A program made the position numbers and the translations under genes. From Pseudopedobacter sp037968815 (GTDB taxonomy: Bacteria > Bacteroidota > Bacteroidia > Sphingobacteriales > Sphingobacteriaceae), in the NCBI GenBank assembly GCA_037968815.1, contig JBBKWF010000004.1:1-64000 (forward strand): a stretch of 64,000 nucleotides of DNA, given 5' to 3'. Below the pieces are notes generated by a model that saw nothing but the letters and a program-made list of their open reading frames with translations, was not told the DNA's origin and made no database searches. Of this stretch, positions 35,367-41,848 are shown one piece after another. Each line of letters starts with the position of its first letter. The stretch's first letter is position 1.

Positions 35367-36273
35367 TTTTATCTTCTTTTATATATTCTTTAATTCCCTC
35401 TTCTACGCTAACTATTGGTTCCCAATTAATGATTTTCGAGGTTTCTTTTATATCGGCTATTGCTTTCATTATGTCATTAGGTCTATAATTTAAGCCTCCC
35501 CAATTTATATTAGCTTTTTTCTTTGTAACAGACTCAAATTGTAACGCAAGCTCTTTTGGACTTATTCCAATTCCAGTTCCTAGTTTTAGTTCTGTAATGG
35601 GTTGAGAAAAATTACCTAAATTAAGTAATAGTTTTTTGAAAAATGATATGACATCTCTAATATGTACAAAATCCAGTATTTGTTTTCCTGGAGTCATTTC
35701 AATGGCTAAAGGAGCATCTAAAGACTCGAATATATAATCTATTAACTTTCTGCTTGTATCTACACCTCCATATAAAGTATATGGAGTTACATTAATCAAC
35801 TTAAAGCCTATAATAGGTTGATAGTAATTTATGATGTTTTTAAAAGCACTTTTTGTTGCCGAGTATAAATAGGCTGGCTTTTGTATTTCATTGTTGTCTT
35901 TAAACTCTGCAAATGTCCCAATATTAACGAAATAACGGCATTTTGTTTTTTTTAAAGCATCTAATAAATTGCAACCAAATAAGATATTTGCGTTTATTAG
36001 CTTATTTATTTCAACTTCATCATCTTTACTCGAGAGGTATGCTGCTAAGTGAATTACTAATTCGGGTTGAAAGTCCTCAACACTTTCTTTCCAGTTATTT
36101 TCTTTAAGGCTGACAATTGATATTTCAGATGAAAAATTATTCTCTATTAAAAACTCTTGTAAAGCTTTAGAATTTCTTACTAAAGCTAATACATTAAACT
36201 CACTAGAGTTTAATAGATTTTTAACAAGTTGCTTCCCTAAGTAACCAGTTGCTCCAGTTAATAGTATTTTCAT
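35347..36273 (-). CDS. SDR reductase/epimerase, probable last step of a CDP-3,6-dideoxyhexose
   Basis: A 308-residue extended SDR. ILLTGATGYLGKQLVKNL binds the nucleotide, and YLYSATKSAFKNII has the YxxxK catalytic pair. By position between rfbH and the RmlC-like gene it is the best candidate for the 4-keto reductase (abequose, paratose or ascarylose synthase type). Which C4 configuration results cannot be read from sequence. It overlaps both neighbours. Confidence 0.82.
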   Translation of the reverse strand: MKILLTGATGYLGKQLVKNLLNSSEFNVLALVRNSKALQEFLIENNFSSEISIVSLKENNWKESVEDFQPELVIHLAAYLSSKDDEVEINKLINANILFGCNLLDALKKTKCRYFVNIGTFAEFKDNNEIQKPAYLYSATKSAFKNIINYYQPIIGFKLINVTPYTLYGGVDTSRKLIDYIFESLDAPLAIEMTPGKQILDFVHIRDVISFFKKLLLNLGNFSQPITELKLGTGIGISPKELALQFESVTKKKANINWGGLNYRPNDIMKAIADIKETSKIINWEPIVSVEEGIKEYIKEDKNGFQKS

Positions 36274-36803
36274 TTAAAAAATATTGTTTGATTAAATTTT
36301 TCAAAACCCTGATCTCTCATTGAGATAATTGGACTATTTATTTGCCAATCAAAATTAAAGCTATTCCAGTGAATTCCTTTGTCAGCATCAGGGTGATATA
36401 CCGAACTAACATTATAAACCACAGTAGCGCTCTCTGAAAGAGTTAAGAAGCCATGTGCACAACCACTTGGTACATAAATCGAGTTTTTGAATGCAGTTAA
36501 TTTAGTAGAAAAAACCGTTTTATAACTTGGAGAGGACTGTCTTAAATCTATAATCACATCTAATATTTCTCCTTCTGTTACATAAACTAATTTTTCATGT
36601 TCATGAGGAGGTATTTGAAAATGCATTCCTCTGAGTACATCTTTTTTAGATTTAGAGTAATAGCTTTCTTTAAAATGGGTGTTTATTCCGTGACTCAAAA
36701 AGTCATTAGCATGATAAGTTTTAGAAAAAAGACCTCTCTCGTCTTCAGCTACAAAATTCTCTATTTCAAAAGCACCTTTAATACTCGTTTGCTTAAATTT
36801 CAT
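36270..36803 (-). CDS. RmlC-like cupin 3,5-epimerase, AscE-type candidate
   Basis: A 177-residue cupin of the dTDP-4-dehydrorhamnose 3,5-epimerase family. The base His61 is in LRGMHFQIPPHEHEK, and the tyrosines expected in the site are in VVYNVSSVYHPDADKGIHWN. There is no dTDP-sugar gene (rmlA, B, D) nearby; all neighbours act on CDP-glucose. It may therefore be a C5-epimerase on a CDP-3,6-dideoxy-4-hexulose, as in CDP-L-ascarylose synthesis. This is inference from context. Confidence 0.85.
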   Translation of the reverse strand: MKFKQTSIKGAFEIENFVAEDERGLFSKTYHANDFLSHGINTHFKESYYSKSKKDVLRGMHFQIPPHEHEKLVYVTEGEILDVIIDLRQSSPSYKTVFSTKLTAFKNSIYVPSGCAHGFLTLSESATVVYNVSSVYHPDADKGIHWNSFNFDWQINSPIISMRDQGFEKFNQTIFFK

Positions 36804-36805
36804 GT

Positions 36806-37879
36806 TTATAATGCGATGTAATTAATTATTTGTGTATTTAACAAACTAATGGTTTCTCGCGGCCTTTTATCTGTTTCTTTATACCAATTTAATGTTATAC
36901 TAATTGCTTTTTTAGCTTCCATTTTAGGATGCCAATTCAGTTCTTTTTTTGCTTTATCAATATTTAATTGGAGTAGATTAGCTTCATGTTGCCCTGTGTT
37001 TATTTTAGCGAAATCAGCATAACCTTTACCCCATTTCTGTAGAGCTATATTTACTAATTCTTTTACCGTTAAATTATCACTAGGTTCGGGTCCAAAATTA
37101 TAGGCTTGAGCGTATTTAATAGGGTCTTCACTTTGTTTTTCAGCCAGCTTTAAATAGCCCGAGAGTGGCTCTAAAACATGCTGCCAAGGTCTTACAGCAC
37201 TTGGGTTTCTAACAGAAACCTCTTTGTTTTGTTGTAGTGCTCTTACAATATCAGGAATGATACGGTCTTTTGCCCAGTCGCCACCACCTATCACATTTCC
37301 AGCTCTTCCTACTGAAATAGATTTTTGGTGTTGATGATATTTTGATGGGTTAAAAAAGGATTGGCGGTATGAGTTAATGATGATTTCTGCAGCGGCTTTA
37401 CTTGCACTATAAGGATCATAACCACCTAAAGGGTCAGTTTCTTGGTAAGCCTGTCCGCTTTCTAAATTATGATAAACCTTGTCAGTAGTTACCATTACAG
37501 CAATACACGCTTTATTTAAACAACGTAAAGCTTCCAAAACATGAGCTGTACCTAAAGCATTAACTTCGTGGGTGTATAAGGGTTGTTCATAAGATTGAAT
37601 AACCAGAGGTTGTGCCGCTAAGTGAAAAACAAAATCAGGTTCAAAATCTAGTAAAGCTTTTGTTAATTGTTTTTGATCTCTAATATCTGCAATAATGGAT
37701 TCGCATAATTGGTCGCCATTAATTTGGTGGTATAAGTCAAAATCATTTTCTGGGGCTAAGGCATACCCTTTAATTTGTGCACCCAAAAGGTGCAACCAAG
37801 CCAAGAGCCAACTCCCCTTAAAACCGGTGTGCCCAGTAAGAAAAACTTTTTTTCCTTTAAATGTATTTTCAAAATTCAT
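36806..37879 (-). CDS. rfbG: CDP-glucose 4,6-dehydratase
   Basis: An extended SDR of about 357 residues that converts CDP-glucose to CDP-4-keto-6-deoxyglucose. KKVFLTGHTGFKGSWLLAWL binds NAD; VMVTTDKVYHN and DPYSASKAAAEIII are the CDP-glucose-dehydratase-specific active-site motifs. I chose the ATG at 37879 (MNFENTFKGKK), which follows the rfbF stop by one base, over an upstream in-frame ATG at 37903 inside rfbF. It is second in the CDP-dideoxyhexose gene set. Confidence 0.95.
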   Translation of the reverse strand: MNFENTFKGKKVFLTGHTGFKGSWLLAWLHLLGAQIKGYALAPENDFDLYHQINGDQLCESIIADIRDQKQLTKALLDFEPDFVFHLAAQPLVIQSYEQPLYTHEVNALGTAHVLEALRCLNKACIAVMVTTDKVYHNLESGQAYQETDPLGGYDPYSASKAAAEIIINSYRQSFFNPSKYHQHQKSISVGRAGNVIGGGDWAKDRIIPDIVRALQQNKEVSVRNPSAVRPWQHVLEPLSGYLKLAEKQSEDPIKYAQAYNFGPEPSDNLTVKELVNIALQKWGKGYADFAKINTGQHEANLLQLNIDKAKKELNWHPKMEAKKAISITLNWYKETDKRPRETISLLNTQIINYIAL

Positions 37880-37880
37880 T

Positions 37881-38651
37881 TTACCAAGTTTTCCAAAGCG
37901 CATGTCCGCTTTGCCATTCTTGTTCTAACTCTTGCTTGTCTCTTAAGGTATCCATAGGTTTCCAATAACCATGATGCTTAAAGGCAGACATTTCTCCTTT
38001 AGCCGCAATTTGTTCCATAGGTTGTTTTTCCCAAACAATTTGGTCGTCCTTAATAAAATTAAAAACTTCTGGCTGGCAAACAAAAAAACCACCGTTTATC
38101 CAAGCCCCATCGCCTTTGGGTTTTTCTAAAAAAGAGGTAACTGTATCAGTTTCATTCAAATTAAGAGCGCCAAACCTACCGGAGGGTTGAACTGCCGTAA
38201 CCGTTACCATTTTCTGTTGTTGTTGATGGTGGGTTACCAAATCTCTAATATTCACATTTCCAACACCGTCGCCGTAAGTCAATAAAAAAGGCTCGTTTCC
38301 AATATATTTTTCTATGCGCTTAATTCTACCTCCGGTCATACTGCTTTTACCTGTATCAACTAATGTGATTTTCCAAGGTTCAGCTTCACTTTGATGGATT
38401 TCAAGACTATTGTTTTTTAAATCAATGGTTACATCAGATTGATGGAGAAAATAATTTGCAAAATATTCTTTGATAATGTAACCTTTATAACCTAAACAGA
38501 TTACAAAATCATTAAAGCCATAAGAAGAATATATTTTCATAATATGCCATAAAATTGGCTTATCCCCAATATCTACCATAGGTTTAGGACGTAAAGAAGT
38601 TTCTTCACTTAAGCGGGTACCTAGTCCTCCGGCTAGTATTACTACTTTCAT
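37881..38651 (-). CDS. rfbF: Glucose-1-phosphate cytidylyltransferase
   Basis: A 256-residue nucleotidyltransferase making CDP-glucose from CTP and glucose 1-phosphate. The signature start is VILAGGLGTRLSEET with RPKPMVDIGDKPILWHIM. LLTYGDGVGNVNI gives the catalytic aspartate, and GAWINGGFFVCQPEVF is also typical. Full length. It overlaps wzt by four bases, so sugar activation is coupled to exporter expression. Confidence 0.96.
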   Translation of the reverse strand: MKVVILAGGLGTRLSEETSLRPKPMVDIGDKPILWHIMKIYSSYGFNDFVICLGYKGYIIKEYFANYFLHQSDVTIDLKNNSLEIHQSEAEPWKITLVDTGKSSMTGGRIKRIEKYIGNEPFLLTYGDGVGNVNIRDLVTHHQQQQKMVTVTAVQPSGRFGALNLNETDTVTSFLEKPKGDGAWINGGFFVCQPEVFNFIKDDQIVWEKQPMEQIAAKGEMSAFKHHGYWKPMDTLRDKQELEQEWQSGHALWKTW

Positions 38652-39961
38652 AATTGCTTTTTTGAGATATTTATATCTTTAAAATTAATATTCCCCCACG
38701 CATTATGCCATACAGGAATCATTTCTTTTGTAGCCAGATCACTATATGTCACTTCAAAGAAAATGGTTTTATGTACATTATCAAAGTCCTTAAATCCTTC
38801 GTTCTGATTACCTTTCCCCACAGAAAAATCGAAATAATATTTTCCTTTAGCTAACTGATGGTTTTTGAATACTAAACTCAATTTTTGAACCTCGTTTGCT
38901 TTAATACTTAGATTCTGCTCTCCAAAGTGTACACCACATGGTGTGTCGTTAATATGGTTAACGCCCACAGCTATTCTAAAATCTTCAATATCTTTTATCG
39001 ATTTAATTTTGATTTCTAATTGGATATCTTCATTTGTAGCAAGGTGGTTGTTTAATGAAGGATTGATCATTTCAATAGACAGGAAATCAATCACCCTTTC
39101 ATGTGATTCTGAATAATTTCTAAAAGTGTCATCTATCTCAATATGCTTTCTATTAAAATCACCTTTCTCTACATCGAGTTGAGTATAATTCTCAATGCAG
39201 TCTTCTATGTCTCCGTTAAAGTGGATATTTCCGTTATGTAGAAGCATCCCCGTTGGGCAAAGATTTCTTATTGAAGCCATGTTATGACTCACAAAAAGTA
39301 CCGTTCTTCCTTCTCCCTTACTCACGTCATTCATCTTTCCCAAGCACTTCTTCTGAAACTCAGCATCCCCAACTGCAAGCACTTCATCTACAATTAATAT
39401 TTCAGATTCTAAATGTGCGGCTACTGCAAATGCTAGTCGAACATACATACCACTACTATATCTTTTAACAGGGGTATCAACGTATCTTTCAACTCCGGCG
39501 AAATCAACAATCGCATCAAACTGCTTTTTAATTTCTGTCTTACGCATGCCTAATATAGCGCCGTTTAAGAAAATATTTTCTCTGCCTGTTAACTCTGGAT
39601 GAAAACCAGTACCCACTTCTAATAAACTGGCTACCCTACCTTTTAATTTTGCAGAACCAATAGTAGGAGAGGTGACCCTACTTAATATTTTCAATAAAGT
39701 GCTTTTACCAGCTCCGTTACGCCCAATAATCCCTACTGCATCGCCTTGTTTGATTTCAAAGTTGATGTCTTTTAAACTCCAAACCATGTCGCTTTTGCCT
39801 TTGGTCGTACGGTCGTTGGTTTCACCAATTTTTAAAAACGGGTCTTCCTTTCCACGTACTTTATAAGCCCAACGTTTTAAATCATTAGAGAGTGTACCTG
39901 TCCCAATCTCACCTAGTTGATAAGCTTTTGAAAGGTTCTCTACTTTAATTGCTATACTCAT
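38648..39961 (-). CDS. wzt: Polysaccharide ABC exporter ATPase with C-terminal glycan-recognition domain (Wzt)
   Basis: A 437-residue ABC ATPase. Walker A is GRNGAGKST (80-88), the signature is YSSGMYVRLA, and Walker B is ILIVDE. The extra C-terminal region of about 170 residues is beta-rich and corresponds to the Wzt_C domain, which in O-antigen exporters binds the modified chain end. Its permease lies 1 kb upstream, separated by a toxin-antitoxin module. FkbM methylation could provide a terminal mark, but this is speculation. Confidence 0.93.
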   Translation of the reverse strand: MSIAIKVENLSKAYQLGEIGTGTLSNDLKRWAYKVRGKEDPFLKIGETNDRTTKGKSDMVWSLKDINFEIKQGDAVGIIGRNGAGKSTLLKILSRVTSPTIGSAKLKGRVASLLEVGTGFHPELTGRENIFLNGAILGMRKTEIKKQFDAIVDFAGVERYVDTPVKRYSSGMYVRLAFAVAAHLESEILIVDEVLAVGDAEFQKKCLGKMNDVSKGEGRTVLFVSHNMASIRNLCPTGMLLHNGNIHFNGDIEDCIENYTQLDVEKGDFNRKHIEIDDTFRNYSESHERVIDFLSIEMINPSLNNHLATNEDIQLEIKIKSIKDIEDFRIAVGVNHINDTPCGVHFGEQNLSIKANEVQKLSLVFKNHQLAKGKYYFDFSVGKGNQNEGFKDFDNVHKTIFFEVTYSDLATKEMIPVWHNAWGNINFKDINISKKQL

Positions 39962-40010
39962 CTATGATTTATCTTCAGTAATTTTTAATTCCATTTGCCA
40001 CGTTTTTTTT

Positions 40011-40180
40011 CTCATATAAAAGCATCTTCTTGGTAAGATAATTTTTCGGAAATATTTGAAAAATCAATATTTTGTTTTTCTATTTTTTTTATCTGGATTT
40101 CATGAACATTGAGATTTTTTTCAATGCTCCGATCTGTTCGATAATCTTATGGATATATACTGAATGTTTCCAAGTTGCTA
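40011..40180 (-). pseudogene. Probable remnant of an antitoxin gene like the one at 40587
   Basis: On the minus strand, right after the repeated 24-mer, the sequence reads LETFSIYP then a stop codon. The intact antitoxin begins METLIIHP at the same distance from its copy. In a shifted frame EQIGALKKIS echoes EQLTAVKAVLKALKIS of the intact gene. The first frame then continues open for 44 residues (IEKQNIDFSNISEKLS) to a TGA. I read this as a second, broken antitoxin 5' region; similarity beyond the start is weak. Confidence 0.45.
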
Positions 40181-40198
40181 AATTAATCAAATTTTGAT
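40175..40198. repeat. 24-base direct repeat, copy 1
   Basis: Identical over 24 bases (begins TTGCTAAATTAATCAA, ends TTTTGAT) to 40793-40816. Bases just inside (TTTCCA) are also shared. The two copies bracket the toxin-antitoxin pair at a distance of 618 bases. Confidence 0.85.
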
Positions 40199-40320
40199 CT
40201 TCGAATCCTGACTGACAATCCCCTAGTTTCCATCTTGCTATTGAAGCCTTTTATTTCTCAGGCTAACACTCTAATATACATCACTCTATTGTTTCAATCT
40301 TTTAAATTTATACAATAAAA

Positions 40321-40596
40321 CTATTTAGAATAATGACCTCTTAGAGAAAGAATATCTAAAATTATTATTTCATTTTTTTTACTGATTTCGTAAATTAAAC
40401 GATGTTCTTGTGTTATTCGGCGAGACCAGGCACCTGAGAGATTGTGTTTCAGTGGCTCAGGTTTTCCTAATCCTTCAAAAGGACTAATTCTGATAGCAAG
40501 TAAAAGCTTTTCAATTTTCTTTTGTACAGCTATGTTTCCTGATTTTTTCCAAAATCGTAGATCGTCTATAGCTCTAGGGCTAAAGATTATTTCCAT
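40321..40596 (-). CDS. Toxin of the Txe/YoeB family (RelE superfamily ribonuclease)
   Basis: A 91-residue toxin. FSPRAIDDLRFWKKSG is the usual start, PEPLKHNLSGAWSRRITQEHRLIY is split over the core, and the end LSLRGHYSK carries the terminal histidine-tyrosine. These match YoeB, which cuts mRNA at the ribosome. It overlaps the antitoxin by 10 bases, the normal type II arrangement with the antitoxin first. It lies between the two genes of an ABC exporter. Confidence 0.92.
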   Translation of the reverse strand: MEIIFSPRAIDDLRFWKKSGNIAVQKKIEKLLLAIRISPFEGLGKPEPLKHNLSGAWSRRITQEHRLIYEISKKNEIIILDILSLRGHYSK

Positions 40597-40790
40597 AAAT
40601 CATCAATTTCTAGCCTTACACCTTTGCCATTTTTGATGTCGTCTCTGCCTTGAATAATTTTATCTGAAAATTCCTTATTATAACCATCATCTAGTTTCTT
40701 TTTTTCGAAACTTATTTTTAGAGCTTTAAGAACCGCTTTAACTGCTGTTAACTGTTCTTTGTTTTCTGGATGTATAATTAGTGTTTCCAT
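40587..40790 (-). CDS. Antitoxin partner of the YoeB-like toxin
   Basis: A 67-residue protein starting METLIIHPENKEQLTAVKAV and ending with an acidic-hydrophobic tail (GVRLEIDDLWK), a small antitoxin form common in Bacteroidota before YoeB toxins. I chose the ATG at 40790 rather than the longer frame from 40871, because the extra N-terminal 27 residues are not typical and run through a repeated non-coding 24-mer. It should neutralise the toxin and repress the pair. Confidence 0.85.
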   Translation of the reverse strand: METLIIHPENKEQLTAVKAVLKALKISFEKKKLDDGYNKEFSDKIIQGRDDIKNGKGVRLEIDDLWK

Positions 40791-40792
40791 AA

Positions 40793-40816
40793 TTGCTAAA
40801 TTAATCAAATTTTGAT
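40793..40816. repeat. 24-base direct repeat, copy 2
   Basis: Identical to 40175-40198. It lies two bases upstream of the antitoxin ATG, so it may be the operator or leader of the module. A partly palindromic core (ATCAAAATTTGAT on the minus strand) would suit a dimeric repressor. Confidence 0.8.
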
Positions 40817-40984
40817 GAAGTGAAAAGGGCTTGGGTAATGTGTTTTTGACAGAAGATTTGATTTCCAACACTCCATCCTTCTATCATTCAATACTATTCC
40901 CTGTATGTGAGACATTTTTTGTTTTCAAAGTGATGTATGAAAGAGCATTCAATTCTTCATTCTTCTATCATTTAAAATTATCAC

Positions 40985-41848
40985 CTAAACCGTATCCACA
41001 AAAGTCTTTTCAACTTTATTAAATATTACCAAGCCAAAAAAGGTCAAGGCTAAAGTAACCAAACTTACATAGCCCAAGCTTACCCATGTAAAACTTCCCT
41101 CTCCTAAGAAGCCTAACCTAAAACCTTCAATAATTGGAGTCATTGGATTGTACTCTATAATCCAAGCATAGTCTGGGTACTTGGTAAGTGCGGTGCTTAA
41201 AGGATAAATAACTGTTGTTGCATACATTAATAGCTGTACGCCAAAAGTTACTAAAAATGCTAAATCACGGTATTTGGTGGTCATAGCGGAAATTAACATG
41301 CCCAAGCCTAAACCTTGTAAAGCCATTAAAATTACTAAAACCGGAAATAGTAAGATATAAGGGGTAATGGTGAAGTTTGCACCGTTGAAATAATAGATTC
41401 CCATTAATAGCAAGAATAAGAGCATTTGTACCCCAAAACGCACTAAGTTTGAAACCACAATACTTAAAGGCATAATTAATCTTGGGAAATAGACTTTACC
41501 GAAGATACTGGCATTGTCTTTAAAAACAGTACTTGTTTTGGTTAAGCAGTCGGCGAAATAATTCCAGGCTGTAATGCCGGCCATATAAAATAAGGGCTGT
41601 GGTAAGCCATCGGTAGAGATGCCTGCTAAACTGCCAAAAACAAATGTGTAAATAATAGTGGTAAAAAGGGGCTGGATAAAAAACCAAAGAGGGCCTAAAA
41701 TAGTTTGTTTATAAAAACTCACAAAGTCTCTACGTACTAACAAGCCCAACAAATCCCGATAGCGCCAAACATCTATTAAATGCAGTTCAAATAAATGATT
41801 TTGTGGTTTAATCTCTAAATCCCACTTTTCTTCCGCAACGTTTTCCAT
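40985..41848 (-). CDS. wzm: Polysaccharide ABC exporter permease (Wzm)
   Basis: A 287-residue ABC-2 permease with about six membrane segments. The amphipathic start LIDVWRYRDLLGLLVRRDFV and FYKQTILGPLWFFIQPLFTT are hallmarks of O-antigen and teichoic-acid exporters, and YNPMTPIIEGFRLGFLG near residue 235 is typical. It pairs with Wzt. Its start directly follows the stop of the upstream AsnB-GT4 fusion gene, with no spacer. Confidence 0.95.
   Translation of the reverse strand: MENVAEEKWDLEIKPQNHLFELHLIDVWRYRDLLGLLVRRDFVSFYKQTILGPLWFFIQPLFTTIIYTFVFGSLAGISTDGLPQPLFYMAGITAWNYFADCLTKTSTVFKDNASIFGKVYFPRLIMPLSIVVSNLVRFGVQMLLFLLLMGIYYFNGANFTITPYILLFPVLVILMALQGLGLGMLISAMTTKYRDLAFLVTFGVQLLMYATTVIYPLSTALTKYPDYAWIIEYNPMTPIIEGFRLGFLGEGSFTWVSLGYVSLVTLALTFFGLVIFNKVEKTFVDTV

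Larger units (their letters stand above)
39962..40320. other. 359-base spacer with a decayed antitoxin-like remnant
   Basis: Between wzt and the toxin gene. It is AT-rich and holds no intact gene, but its right part carries a 24-base exact copy of the sequence preceding the antitoxin start and a decayed antitoxin-like frame (see 40011-40180). No promoter for wzt is evident to me. Confidence 0.55.

Noticed and set aside
36270..36803. Plain dTDP-rhamnose RmlC
   Set aside because: Not excluded by sequence, but no rmlA, rmlB or rmlD is nearby and all neighbours act on CDP-sugars.
36806..37903. Longer rfbG with start at 37903
   Set aside because: The extra eight residues are encoded inside rfbF and do not match the family; the ATG at 37879 fits the usual N-terminus.
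40876..40980. Near repeat CTTCTATCATT in the wzm-antitoxin spacer
   Set aside because: Only about 11 bases, low complexity, and no further structure around it.
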